From: Bacillota bacterium
Lineage (GTDB): Bacteria > Bacillota > Clostridia > Lachnospirales > Lachnospiraceae
NCBI GenBank assembly: GCA_023409535.1
Contig: JAEYGZ010000027.1
Coordinates: 186,001-250,000, forward strand
Direction: 5' to 3'
Length of the DNA stretch: 64,000 bases
In this document: in pieces, positions 26,826-35,243 of the stretch
Numbering within the stretch: position 1 is the first letter of the stretch
Layout of the letters: every line of letters begins with the position of its first letter
Program-made: the position numbers and the translations under genes
The notes under the pieces: generated by a model
Told to the model about the DNA's origin: nothing
Databases searched by the model: none
Seen by the model: the letters and a program-made list of their open reading frames with translations, nothing else

Positions 26826-28604
26826 ATGTCATATAAGGATTTAAACACTTTTATAAAGGAACTTGACCGAATTGGCGAGTTAAAGCGTATTACGGCGGAA
26901 GTATCGGCAGAACTTGAGATTACGGAGATTACGGATCGTGTCTCCAAGGCTCATGGTCCTGCTTTATTATTTGAAAAGGTTAAGGCTTCTGATTATCCGG
27001 TTCTGATCAATGCGATGGGAAGCTTTCGCCGTATGAGCCTTGGGTTGGGAGCAAAGGATCTGGACTCCATTGGTGCGGAGATAGAACAGTATCTGGACCT
27101 GGGGAATTACTTGTCCGTTCCTAAGCTGGTGAAGAGTATTCCCCGGCTGCTTCGGCTGCTCCATGTGTTCCCGCGAAAGAGCAGATTACGGGGCGCATGC
27201 CAGGAGGTCATCCGGCGGGAGGTGGACTTAGGCACTCTGCCGGTTTTACAATGCTGGCCGGAGGATGCGGGACGGTTTATAACACTGCCCCTGGTTTTTA
27301 CGAAGGATATCAGGTCAAAACGTCAGAATGTAGGGATGTACCGGCTGCAGATTCTCGACAGGACAAGCACCGGGATGCATTGGCATAAGCATAAGGACGG
27401 TTCTGAAATCTATGCGGGTTATAAGGAGAGCGGCAGGCGGATGCCGGTCAGTGTTGCTCTGGGATGTGACCCGGCCATAACCTATGCGGCGACGGCTCCT
27501 CTGCCCAAGCAGCTGGATGAGATGATGCTTGCGGGATGGCTTCGAAAATCAAGAGTAAAGCTGGTAAAATGCATTACCAACGACATCTATGTACCTGCCA
27601 ATGCGGAATTTATTCTGGAGGGTTATGTGGATCCTCAGGAGGAGCCGGTGCTGGAGGGACCCTTTGGAGATCATACGGGCTATTATTCCCTGGCGGATTA
27701 TTATCCAAGATTTCATGTTACCTGTATTACACACCGCAAAAATGCCATTTATCCGGCAACCGTTGTCGGCAAGCCTCCCATGGAGGATTGTTATATGGCC
27801 AAGGTTACCGAGCGTATCTTTCTGCCGATGCTTAAGCTGACAATACCCGAATTGGTTGATATCAATCTGCCTCTGGAGGGTGTGTTCCACAATTGTGCCA
27901 TCCTCTCCGTCAGATCACATTATCCCGGAAGTGCTTATAAGGTAATGAACAGTGTCTGGGGAATGGGGCAAATGATGTACACCAAGCTGATCGTAGTTGT
28001 AAATGAAACGGTAGATGTTCAGAAGCTGGCCGAGGTACGGGATGCAGTCTTAAAGAATGTCAGGGGTGCGAATCAACTGTTTATAGCCGAAGGACCCCTG
28101 GATGCACTGGATCATTCCTCCAATCGTGCGCTCTATGGAAGCAGGCTGGGAATCGACGCCACAGGATACAACATGGGCGAGGCGGTGCAGGATAATGAAA
28201 TTACAAGGGATAGTTCCCAGTATCATTCCCGGGATAATTCCATGGATAGTTTTCTGCTGACGGATACCTACCATATTCTTTCCATTACAAAGGAGAAACC
28301 TTGGCAGGGCAGGGAAGCGATTAAGGAATATATGGAGCATTCCAGGGACAGGTTTGTCATTGCAGTGGACGCAGGAGTGGATCCTAAGGATCTTTCCACA
28401 GTCATGTGGAAGGTGTTTAATAACATCGACGCTAAGCGGGATCTGTTAATAGAAGAAAACAGGATCGGCGTTGATGCCACAAAGAAATGGAGCGAGGAAG
28501 GCCTGACCCGGGCCTGGCCCAAGGATATTACCATGACGGAAGAGATGAAGAGGCAGGTAACGGAAAGGTGGAGAGAATATGGTATTGACGAAGGTAATTC
28601 GTAA
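26826..28604 (+). CDS. UbiD-family prenylated-flavin decarboxylase
   Basis: 592 residues. The start is ATG 26826 (AAGGA eight bases upstream; the ATG at 26817 is too close to it), giving the usual MSYKDLNTFIKEL. Conserved family blocks are visible: NVGMYRLQILDRTSTGMHWH, EGPFGDHTGYYS with PEEPVLEGPFG-type context, and the catalytic Glu-Arg-Glu region around IYPATVVGKPPMED. The enzyme uses prenylated FMN made by UbiX, whose gene is last in this operon. Known members decarboxylate aromatic or alpha,beta-unsaturated acids in ubiquinone or menaquinone synthesis (UbiD, MqnL). The ubiA gene overlaps its end by 26 bases, so the substrate is probably a prenylated aromatic acid. Confidence 0.92.
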   Translation: MSYKDLNTFIKELDRIGELKRITAEVSAELEITEITDRVSKAHGPALLFEKVKASDYPVLINAMGSFRRMSLGLGAKDLDSIGAEIEQYLDLGNYLSVPKLVKSIPRLLRLLHVFPRKSRLRGACQEVIRREVDLGTLPVLQCWPEDAGRFITLPLVFTKDIRSKRQNVGMYRLQILDRTSTGMHWHKHKDGSEIYAGYKESGRRMPVSVALGCDPAITYAATAPLPKQLDEMMLAGWLRKSRVKLVKCITNDIYVPANAEFILEGYVDPQEEPVLEGPFGDHTGYYSLADYYPRFHVTCITHRKNAIYPATVVGKPPMEDCYMAKVTERIFLPMLKLTIPELVDINLPLEGVFHNCAILSVRSHYPGSAYKVMNSVWGMGQMMYTKLIVVVNETVDVQKLAEVRDAVLKNVRGANQLFIAEGPLDALDHSSNRALYGSRLGIDATGYNMGEAVQDNEITRDSSQYHSRDNSMDSFLLTDTYHILSITKEKPWQGREAIKEYMEHSRDRFVIAVDAGVDPKDLSTVMWKVFNNIDAKRDLLIEENRIGVDATKKWSEEGLTRAWPKDITMTEEMKRQVTERWREYGIDEGNS

Positions 28605-29451
28605 GATTAAGGAGTATGGGAAGCTGGTAATGTTCTCCCATACCATATTCTCCTTTAGCTTTGCACTGGTCTCCATGCTGCTGGCTGCCAAGGGCCTGCC
28701 AAAAGTTTCTACACTGATCTGGATTCTGGTATGCTTTATGGGCGCCAGAACCGGCGCCAATGCCATTAACCGGGTAATCGATGCCGAGATTGATGCCCGT
28801 AATCCCAGAACTGCCGGACGGCAGATACCGAAAGGGGAAGTAAAGAAGACAGAGGTGATACTTTTTACCTTGGCCTGCTTTCTGATTATGCTGTTCGGAG
28901 CCTATAAACTGAACTGGATCTGCTTTGCTTTATCTCCGGCAGCACTCTTTCTGATGATCATCTATTCCTACTGCAAACGCTTTACTTTTCTGTGCCATCT
29001 TGTGCTTGGGGTTACCTGCGCCTGTGCACCTGTGGGAGCATGGCTTGCAGTAACCGGGGAGTTATCCCTTCTGCCGATTTTCATGGGAGCGGCCAATACC
29101 CTGTGGGTTGCCGGCTTTGATATTATCTACGGTGCCCAGGACTATGAATTTGACCGGGCAAACGGACTGCATTCCATTCCTGCAAAATTTGGAGTGAAGA
29201 ATGCACTCTATATTGCCGCGTTTTTTCATGTGATAACCTTGTTCTGTCTGGTAATCATCGGCTTATTATCCGGGGAGCTTGGCCTGGTCTATTATATCGG
29301 CCTGGTGCTGATTACCGGTTTGTTCATAGCCGAGTACCGCATCATATCCCCCACCAACCTGACCAACGTAAATATTGCATCCTATAGTATCAATCAGCTG
29401 GTCAGCATTGTATTGCTGGTATTTGGCGTACTGGATGCAATCATCGTCTGA
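28579..29451 (+). CDS. UbiA-family prenyltransferase (MqnP/UbiA-like)
   Basis: 290 residues with eight to nine membrane helices. The first Asp-rich motif is NRVIDAEIDARNPRT and the second DIIYGAQDYEFDRANGLHSIP. The latter is nearly the pattern of MqnP and UbiA enzymes that attach a polyprenyl chain to 4-hydroxybenzoate or dihydroxynaphthoate. The start overlaps ubiD by 26 bases, showing tight coupling. With UbiD and UbiX it provides the prenylation and decarboxylation steps of a quinone pathway. No ring-building genes (menFDHCEB or mqnABCD) and no methyltransferase are in the window. Confidence 0.93.
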   Translation: MVLTKVIRKIKEYGKLVMFSHTIFSFSFALVSMLLAAKGLPKVSTLIWILVCFMGARTGANAINRVIDAEIDARNPRTAGRQIPKGEVKKTEVILFTLACFLIMLFGAYKLNWICFALSPAALFLMIIYSYCKRFTFLCHLVLGVTCACAPVGAWLAVTGELSLLPIFMGAANTLWVAGFDIIYGAQDYEFDRANGLHSIPAKFGVKNALYIAAFFHVITLFCLVIIGLLSGELGLVYYIGLVLITGLFIAEYRIISPTNLTNVNIASYSINQLVSIVLLVFGVLDAIIV

Positions 29452-29484
29452 CAACTATTCATAAATTTAAATTGGAGTGTAATC

Positions 29485-30462
29485 ATGAAAAAAATAATTA
29501 AAATAACAGCTTGTGCTTTGATAACAACCTTACTGTTTACCGGATGTACAGCGAAGGATGAGGTCCCTTCAGTCCAGGAAACACCGGGGGCGGCAGCCGA
29601 ATCCGGAGAAAAGACGCTGCTTCGGCTCGGAATGATGTCATCCTCGGATGCAATTCCTTTTGCATTGATTAAGGAAAAGGGGCTTGCCGACAAATATAAT
29701 CTGGATCTCGAGCTGGAAACCTTCACCGCCGCCAAGGACAGGGATGCCGCCCTGCAGGCAGGAGAATTGGATGGCGTATTAACAGATTACATCGCTGTCT
29801 GCATGTACCAGAATGCGGACTTTGACGTACGTATCACAGGAATTACGGATGGGGACTATATCCTGATGGCCGGTAAGAATACAGGAATTACCGACATCAA
29901 TCAGATCAAAGAAAAGAGTATTGCCATCTCGGAGAATACCTTAATTGACTATACGCTGGATAAAATTCTTGAGAATAGCAGTTTAGCGGGCGAGGATGTA
30001 GTCAGGGAGATTGTTCCGAGGATTCCCGACAGACTTGAGCTGCTTCGCAATGATAAGATTGATCTTGGCCTGATGCCTGAGCCCTTTGCAACAATAGCAT
30101 TAAAGGACGGCGCGGTGTTCCTGGGCAGCGCCAATGAGCTTGGCTTATATCCTGCGGTTTCCGCATTTACGATGGATGCACTGAAGGAGAAATCATCAGC
30201 AATTCATAATCTGTATCTTGCTTATAATGAAGCGGTTGATTATATGAATAAAACTGATTTAAGTGAATATGAAGAGACGGTAATTCAGGCAGTGGGATAT
30301 CCTGAAGAGATGAAAGGAAAAATTGAAGTAAAAGAATTTAGATCAAGCAGCCTTCCGCCTCAGGAGGACATTGAAGCAGCAATTGCCTGGGCAAGTGCCA
30401 AGGGGCTTTGCAGTGCCGATCTTACCTATGACCAGATGGTATATGATGTTTATACCAAATAA
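29485..30462 (+). CDS. NitT/TauT-type ABC importer, solute-binding lipoprotein
   Basis: 325 residues. Lipoprotein signal ending LLFTGC (Cys21), then an NMT1/THI5- or MqnA-like binding fold: LRLGMMSSSDAIPFALIKEKG, DGVLTDYIAVCMYQNAD, and LGLMPEPFATIAL. Binding proteins of this group carry small anionic or aromatic compounds (thiamin precursor, nitrate, alkanesulfonate, phthalate). It begins 33 bases after ubiA and is followed by the ATPase and permease, so the importer is part of the ubiD/ubiA/ubiX operon and probably brings in the aromatic precursor. That substrate is an inference. Confidence 0.88.
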   Translation: MKKIIKITACALITTLLFTGCTAKDEVPSVQETPGAAAESGEKTLLRLGMMSSSDAIPFALIKEKGLADKYNLDLELETFTAAKDRDAALQAGELDGVLTDYIAVCMYQNADFDVRITGITDGDYILMAGKNTGITDINQIKEKSIAISENTLIDYTLDKILENSSLAGEDVVREIVPRIPDRLELLRNDKIDLGLMPEPFATIALKDGAVFLGSANELGLYPAVSAFTMDALKEKSSAIHNLYLAYNEAVDYMNKTDLSEYEETVIQAVGYPEEMKGKIEVKEFRSSSLPPQEDIEAAIAWASAKGLCSADLTYDQMVYDVYTK

Positions 30463-30522
30463 GTAATCAGGTTAAGTATACCTGGAGCTGCCGGCAGCAG
30501 GCAGATAAATTAAGGGGAATTT

Positions 30523-31302
30523 ATGCTAAGTATCGACCATGTTTCCATACAATATAAGAACAGACAAGAAATCGTTCCGGTAATCAGGGACCTTTCCCTG
30601 CAGATCAGACAGGGGGAAGCGCTTGTCATTCTCGGTGTATCCGGCTGCGGCAAATCTACTTTGATCAATGCCCTTGCCGGTTCCATAGGGATTGAAAGCG
30701 GAACGGTGAGCTTTGTGAAGGAGCAGGAGAAACAGCCGCTGAATCCAAAGCTCCATAAAATCGGACTCATTCCGCAAAATTGCGGACTGCTGCCCTGGAA
30801 GAGTGTAAAGGATAATTGCACCTTGCCCTTAAGGATACGTAAGATATCTGTAAATCAGGCATACAGGGAGGAAATGAACAGGATATATGAAGCTTTGAAT
30901 ATCATGCAAATACTGGATAACTATCCAAATCAGCTAAGCGGAGGACAGCTGCAAAGAGCAGCCATAGCCAGAGCGTTTATTCTGAAGCCGGATGTATTGC
31001 TGATGGATGAGCCGTTTTCAGCGCTGGATGCCCTGACCCGCGAAGAGGCAAGGGAATTGTTTCTGTCCGTCTGGAAGCAGATCAGACCCACCACCATTCT
31101 GGTCACGCATAGTATCGAGGAGGCTCTGTATTTGGGCAATACCATCTGCGTGATGGAGGAGCGGGAAGGGAAGATCAGCTATCATATGGAGAATCCGTAT
31201 TTTGGCCAGCCCCATCCGGAGGATATCAATTATCTGATGCTTCAGAAGCAGCTTCGGGAACGGCTGAAGCTGACGGAAGAGAGGAGGGCGGCCGGTGAAT
31301 AG
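30523..31302 (+). CDS. NitT/TauT-type ABC importer ATPase
   Basis: 259 residues. Walker A GVSGCGKST (about 39-47), Q-loop IPQNCGLLPW, signature LSGGQLQRAAIARAF, Walker B VLLMDEPFSALD and switch His in VTHSIEEAL. SsuB/TauB-like. The permease gene overlaps its end by eight bases. Confidence 0.93.
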   Translation: MLSIDHVSIQYKNRQEIVPVIRDLSLQIRQGEALVILGVSGCGKSTLINALAGSIGIESGTVSFVKEQEKQPLNPKLHKIGLIPQNCGLLPWKSVKDNCTLPLRIRKISVNQAYREEMNRIYEALNIMQILDNYPNQLSGGQLQRAAIARAFILKPDVLLMDEPFSALDALTREEARELFLSVWKQIRPTTILVTHSIEEALYLGNTICVMEEREGKISYHMENPYFGQPHPEDINYLMLQKQLRERLKLTEERRAAGE

Positions 31303-32059
31303 TATCTTAAGACGCTTTCGAACCTTTTTTCTGGGCTTTCTGTCCATTCATCTGATCTGGGCGGCGGCATATCTGATTAAGCATACCACGGTAATTCCCA
31401 ACCCTATTGAGGTTTACCTGAATTTTGGCGAGGTTTTCAGTACAAAGCTTTTGATGCATATTCTGTTTAGCTTACGAAGGATAGGAGCCGGACTTGCTTT
31501 ATCTTTGGTAATCGGAGTTCCCGTCGGCATTTTGATGGCTACCTCGAGGAAAGCAAATCAGCTGTTATACCCTTTCGTATATTTCAGCTATCCTATCCCA
31601 AAGACAGCATTGTTACCTGTTGCAATGCTCTTATGGGGAATGCATGACGGCTCCAAGGTAGCAATCATTTTCCTGATCATTGTATTCCAGGTTATTGTAG
31701 CTGTAAGAGATAGTGTAATCAGCATTGATCCAAGGATGTATCAGGTGATCAGGAGTACCGGGGCAGGCAGAGGACAGATGATCCGGCATGTTACGCTGCC
31801 GGCTGTGCTGCCGCAGCTGTTAACCAGTGTCAGAGTATCCTTAGGCACCGCCGTATCCGTGTTATTCTTTGTGGAGGGTTATGGTACCAAATACGGAATG
31901 GGATATTATATTCTTGATTCCTGGTCGAGGATTGATTATATTGAGATGTATATCGGAATTATTGTCATCGCTGTCGTGGGTTTTGTTCTGTTTGAAGGAA
32001 TAGACCTGCTGGCAGGGAAGCTGTGCAGGTGGGAGGCAAAAGGCAGTGGAACAATCTAA
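31295..32059 (+). CDS. NitT/TauT-type ABC importer permease
   Basis: 254 residues with a GTG start, GAGGAGGG six bases upstream. About six membrane helices, SsuC/TauC-like. The ATPase-contacting loop reads YQVIRSTGAGRGQMIRHVTL (about residues 149-168). The upstream ATPase gene overlaps it and the ubiX gene overlaps its 3' end by 14 bases, so import and flavin prenylation are co-translated. Confidence 0.92.
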   Translation: MNSILRRFRTFFLGFLSIHLIWAAAYLIKHTTVIPNPIEVYLNFGEVFSTKLLMHILFSLRRIGAGLALSLVIGVPVGILMATSRKANQLLYPFVYFSYPIPKTALLPVAMLLWGMHDGSKVAIIFLIIVFQVIVAVRDSVISIDPRMYQVIRSTGAGRGQMIRHVTLPAVLPQLLTSVRVSLGTAVSVLFFVEGYGTKYGMGYYILDSWSRIDYIEMYIGIIVIAVVGFVLFEGIDLLAGKLCRWEAKGSGTI

Positions 32060-32633
32060 GAAAAACAATCATAAGAGATTGATCGTAGGAATGAGCGGCG
32101 CCAGCGGTGCTATTCTGGGAATACAGCTTCTGAAGCTGCTTAAGGAATGTCCGGAGTGGGAGACCCATCTGGTTATAACGGAGGGAGCTAAGATAACCAT
32201 AACCTCGGAGACCGACTATACTCCGGAGCAGGTCACGGCACTTGCCGACCAGGTCTATGATAGTAAACAGCTCGGTGCCTCCATCGCCAGCGGAACCTTC
32301 CGTACGGAGGGGATGATCGTATTACCCTGCAGTATGAAAACAATTGCCGGGATTGCCAGCGGGTACTGTGATAATCTGCTGTTACGGGCAGCAGACGTTA
32401 CCTTGAAGGAGCGGCGAAACCTGGTGCTGGCCGCAAGGGAATGTCCGTTAAGTGCGATCCATCTTAGAAATATGCTGACGCTGACTGAGGCAGGAGCTTA
32501 TATCATGCCAACTGTATTGTCTTATTATCAAAAGCCGCAGAGCATTGAAGATATGAATCTTCATTTTCTGGGAAAGCTTCTTGATAAATTCGGTATTGAT
32601 GTATCCGGGTATCGTCGTTGGGGTGAGGATTGA
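32046..32633 (+). CDS. ubiX: UbiX flavin prenyltransferase
   Basis: 195 residues with a GTG start. N-terminal FMN-binding loop RLIVGMSGASGAILGIQLL, the conserved PCSMKTIAGIASGYCDNLLLRAADV block, then ERRNLVLAARECPLS and a C-terminal PxxLSYYQKP stretch. The enzyme joins a dimethylallyl group to FMN to make the cofactor of UbiD. Having both genes in one operon makes the decarboxylase self-sufficient. It overlaps the permease gene by 14 bases and is followed by a terminator. Confidence 0.93.
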   Translation: MEQSKKNNHKRLIVGMSGASGAILGIQLLKLLKECPEWETHLVITEGAKITITSETDYTPEQVTALADQVYDSKQLGASIASGTFRTEGMIVLPCSMKTIAGIASGYCDNLLLRAADVTLKERRNLVLAARECPLSAIHLRNMLTLTEAGAYIMPTVLSYYQKPQSIEDMNLHFLGKLLDKFGIDVSGYRRWGED

Positions 32634-32657
32634 CCAATGGAATAGAGATGTTATTCA

Positions 32658-32686
32658 GGGAGTGCTTTCGGGTACTTCCTTTTTTA
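32658..32686 (+). terminator. Terminator after the ubiD-ubiX operon
   Basis: GGGAGTGC (32658-32665) pairs with GTACTTCC (32672-32679) with two wobble pairs. Six T follow. Confidence 0.75.
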
Positions 32687-32750
32687 TTACAGGAATTATC
32701 TTAAAGCGCCGGTGATAATACTTACTGATAAAATATGTTGATTAAGCCGC

Positions 32751-32805
32751 TTGATTCTTTTGCGGGGTTACTATATGATAAGGATAAGTTAGTTATAACT
32801 AACTT
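32751..32805 (+). promoter_or_regulatory. Promoter with 20-bp palindromic operator (metal regulon site 1)
   Basis: TTGATT (32751-32756), a 17-bp spacer and TATGAT (32774-32779) form the promoter. Six bases downstream lies the perfect 20-bp palindrome AAGTTAGTTATAACTAACTT (32786-32805), placed to block transcription start. The same layout, AAGTTA-N8-TAACTT, recurs before feoA at 38288. It has the length and symmetry of DtxR/MntR-family sites. Confidence 0.8.
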
Positions 32806-32819
32806 GGAAGGAGGTACCC

Positions 32820-33416
32820 ATGATAAGTACGCTTGATATGCAGATTGCCAGACAATGCGCACCGTTTCTGGCAGGAATAAAGATATCAAATTTTCTTATA
32901 ACACATAAATCAAATCAAGATAAGGCAGTTAAGCTATTCCATGATTCTCAGGTTGCCGTAAGATGCATTTATCAGGATGAGGAAAGAGTTACCTTGTTTT
33001 TATACAGAGAGGACGAAATGCAGCATCGGCTTAAGGAGCCTGAAGTAAAAGCATTTTTATTTGATGCAGGGTATCAGGAGATAAATTTGTCCGAAATACT
33101 GGAGTGTATCGCCTGTAAATATGACTCTTATATGAAGATACAAGGCGCATTTCCTCATGAGATAGGAGTGCTGCTTGGCTATCCGGTCGCGGATGTGACG
33201 GGCTTTATGGAGCATGAAGGGAAGAATTATTTATATCTGGGCTATTGGAAGGTATACAGTGATCTCCAGGGAGCTTTGACCACATTTCACAGGTACCGGA
33301 GGGCGAAAGAAGCCATGGTGCAGCTAGTCAGGTGCGGTAAAAGTATAGCAAATATTCTGACAGAGAATTATGAAGAGGTTCTCCTTCAGGAAGAAAGTCA
33401 GCTGGTTGCGGTATAG
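32820..33416 (+). CDS. DUF3793 family protein
   Basis: 198 residues, soluble. Family features are CAPFLAGIKISNFL near the N-terminus, FPHEIGVLLGYPVADVTGF (about 112-130) and YLYLGYWKVYSDLQGA. Function is unknown. In clostridia the family is commonly found with flavodoxin and FeoA/FeoB genes, as here. GGAAGGAGG precedes the ATG. It is the first gene after a palindromic operator shared with feoAB, so an iron-related role is likely. Confidence 0.85.
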   Translation: MISTLDMQIARQCAPFLAGIKISNFLITHKSNQDKAVKLFHDSQVAVRCIYQDEERVTLFLYREDEMQHRLKEPEVKAFLFDAGYQEINLSEILECIACKYDSYMKIQGAFPHEIGVLLGYPVADVTGFMEHEGKNYLYLGYWKVYSDLQGALTTFHRYRRAKEAMVQLVRCGKSIANILTENYEEVLLQEESQLVAV

Positions 33417-33446
33417 TCAGACCCAATCCCGGGATAAAAAGGCAGC

Positions 33447-33482
33447 AAATCAATACTAAAAAATCAATATAGTAAATCAATA
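33447..33482 (+). repeat. Three short direct repeats before the flavodoxin gene
   Basis: AAATCAATA occurs at 33447, 33461 and 33474 (spacing 14 and 13) in an AT-rich gap between the DUF3793 and flavodoxin genes. It may be a binding site or chance. Confidence 0.4.
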
Positions 33483-33513
33483 CAACACATAAATACAGTA
33501 AAGGAGAATGATT

Positions 33514-33945
33514 ATGGATAAGATTATTATTACATATTGGTCACAGACAGGAAATACGGAGAAGATGGCGGAGGAAATCGGCAAAGGTGTAACAGAGGCC
33601 GGTAAGCAGGCGTCGGTAGTAGAGGTATCCAAGGCATCCCTTCAGGAATTAAAGGAAGCGGAGGTATTTGCCCTCGGCTGTCCGGCTATGGGGGATGAGG
33701 TTCTGGAAGAGGATGAGATGGAGCCCTTTGTAGCCCAGGTGGAAGCCTTTGCGGCAGGCAAGAAGATCGGGCTCTTCGGCTCCTATGATTGGGGCGACGG
33801 CCAATGGATGCGTGACTGGTCAGACAGAATGACGAAGGCAGGAGCGATTCTGATTGGAGGAGAAGGAGTAATTGCCAATAATGATCCCGACAGTCAGGCC
33901 ATCGAGGCCTGCAGGAAGCTCGGCAGGGCCCTGGCAGCAGAATAA
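33514..33945 (+). CDS. Short-chain flavodoxin
   Basis: 143 residues. ATG 33514 is chosen because AAGGAG is seven bases upstream; the ATG at 33508 is one base away from it. The FMN phosphate loop reads YWSQTGNTEKMAE (about 7-19), with GLFGSYDWGDGQWM later, as in clostridial flavodoxins. An electron carrier that replaces ferredoxin when iron is short, so its place behind an operator shared with feoAB makes sense. Confidence 0.93.
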   Translation: MDKIIITYWSQTGNTEKMAEEIGKGVTEAGKQASVVEVSKASLQELKEAEVFALGCPAMGDEVLEEDEMEPFVAQVEAFAAGKKIGLFGSYDWGDGQWMRDWSDRMTKAGAILIGGEGVIANNDPDSQAIEACRKLGRALAAE

Positions 33946-33987
33946 CGGCTGAATAGGGCTGCCTCATAACAGAGAAGGAGTATGCCT

Positions 33988-34272
33988 ATGAGCATAGTAA
34001 TCATCGGAGGACATGACCGGATGGTTTGTCAGTATAAGAAGATTTGTAAGTCCTATAACTGTAAAGCAAAAATATTTACCCAGATGTCTGCGAATCTGAA
34101 GGATCAGATCGGAAGTCCCGACCTGGTTGTGGTATTTACCAGTACGGTTTCACATAAGATGGTGCGCTGTGTGCTTACGGAGGCGGAGCGCTGTAAGGCG
34201 GATGTCATCCGCTGCCATACCAGCAGCGGATCGGCGTTAAATGAAATATTGCAAAATAAATGTCCGGCATAA
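33988..34272 (+). CDS. DUF2325 family protein
   Basis: 94 residues. ATG 33988 has AAGGAG seven bases upstream; the in-frame ATG at 33982 is too close. The fold starts SIVIIGGHDRMVCQYKKICK, followed by PDLVVVFTSTVSHKM and CHTSSGSALNEIL, with several Cys/His residues. Function unknown; the family commonly sits with DUF3793 and Feo genes. It is the last gene of the flavodoxin operon. Confidence 0.85.
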   Translation: MSIVIIGGHDRMVCQYKKICKSYNCKAKIFTQMSANLKDQIGSPDLVVVFTSTVSHKMVRCVLTEAERCKADVIRCHTSSGSALNEILQNKCPA

Positions 34273-34306
34273 ATTCCCCGCATCAATAAGAATATTTGCA
34301 GTTTTT

Positions 34307-34346
34307 GAGAAAAGCCGTAGGATTTTAAAGTCCAACGGCTTTTCTC
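34307..34346 (+). terminator. Hairpin after the flavodoxin operon
   Basis: GAGAAAAGCCGT (34307-34318) pairs perfectly with ACGGCTTTTCTC (34335-34346). The T tract lies mostly in the stem, so termination strength is uncertain. Confidence 0.55.
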
Positions 34347-34432
34347 TTGCGCTAAACTCTGCCAAAGTTAAAATAGACATCAGTCTGCTAGATCCTGCAG
34401 GAAAGCATAAATAAATAAAATTACAGCAGTGC

Positions 34433-34482
34433 TTGACGTACGGGAAGAAAAATAATACAATAATAGTTGAATGAACGGTTCA
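34433..34482 (+). promoter_or_regulatory. tetR promoter with operator copy 1
   Basis: TTGACG (34433-34438), a 17-bp spacer and TACAAT (34456-34461). Five bases later comes TTGAATGAACGGTTCA (34467-34482), whose outer bases TTGAA/TTCA form an inverted repeat. The same module recurs at 35194-35219. This placement predicts autorepression by the TetR protein. Confidence 0.7.
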
Positions 34483-34500
34483 GTAAACGAGGTGAAGACA

Positions 34501-35163
34501 ATGGAAAATAGAATGAAATTGATATATGACGCAGCCAGTCATTTATTTATCAACAAAGGGTATGCACGGTCACAAATGAAAGATATCGCAAAGGAAATTG
34601 GCTTGTCAACGGGTATGCTCTATGTTTACTTTACGGGAAAAAGGGATATATTAAGTTTTCTTTTCAAAGTAACTATAGAGCCGGCGTTTGTTATAAAGGA
34701 ATTTGAATTACCAATTTGTTCGGAGTTATTCGATTCTTTGGATAACGAAATTATGGAAGCCTTTGAACAAAATACAAAAGCATTTTCTGCCCATCTTGAC
34801 GACATTACAAATTATCCTCTGGAACAAATGTTATCCGACGCATTTGATGTCATTTCAAAATATGGGATCGGCTGCTTACTCATTGAAAAAAATCCGGACG
34901 ACTTAGGAAAGCTGACAGGTTACTATAAGGAATACCGCCGGAAATTTTATAATCAGGTTCTATCGTATATCACACAGTACATGCAGAACGGAACTTTTCG
35001 TCAGGTGGAAAGTCCACAGTATGTTACGCACCTAATTATCGAAACCCTGTCATGGTGGGGAATGCACATTACAAATGACGCATATGAAATTCAAAAGGAT
35101 GTGCCTGTTGAAACAGCGAAAAGCATATGTCTGGATAACCTGCTTCATGCATATAAGAGATAA
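34501..35163 (+). CDS. TetR/AcrR-family transcriptional regulator
   Basis: 220 residues from ATG 34501 (GAGGTG six bases upstream). The in-frame ATG at 34471 lies inside the operator and is rejected. The helix-turn-helix is MKDIAKEIGLSTGMLYVYF (about 31-49), followed by the family Lys/Arg turn GKRDILSFLF. The C-terminal ligand domain is typical in length. It probably represses itself and the lipoprotein gene behind it through the two matching operator copies. Confidence 0.93.
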   Translation: MENRMKLIYDAASHLFINKGYARSQMKDIAKEIGLSTGMLYVYFTGKRDILSFLFKVTIEPAFVIKEFELPICSELFDSLDNEIMEAFEQNTKAFSAHLDDITNYPLEQMLSDAFDVISKYGIGCLLIEKNPDDLGKLTGYYKEYRRKFYNQVLSYITQYMQNGTFRQVESPQYVTHLIIETLSWWGMHITNDAYEIQKDVPVETAKSICLDNLLHAYKR

Positions 35164-35164
35164 A

Positions 35165-35190
35165 TTTTACGGAGTAATCGCTCCGTAAAA
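35165..35190. terminator. Hairpin after tetR
   Basis: A 10-bp stem TTTTACGGAG/CTCCGTAAAA with a 6-base loop. Following bases on the plus strand are A-rich, so it is not a classic plus-strand terminator; it could stabilise or attenuate the message. Confidence 0.4.
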
Positions 35191-35193
35191 AAA

Positions 35194-35219
35194 TACAATC
35201 TGTTTGAATGAATGGTTCA
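35194..35219 (+). promoter_or_regulatory. Operator copy 2 before the DUF4097 lipoprotein gene
   Basis: TACAAT (35194-35199), then four bases and TTGAATGAATGGTTCA (35204-35219), which differs from copy 1 by a single base. No good -35 is seen, so promoter function is uncertain, but the repeated -10/operator arrangement is striking. Confidence 0.6.
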
Positions 35220-35243
35220 ATTAGTGGAAGGAGAGTGATTTTT

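Noticed and set aside
33447..33482. Short CRISPR-like array
   Set aside because: Three 9-base repeats with 4-5 base gaps are far too short for CRISPR; listed only as direct repeats.
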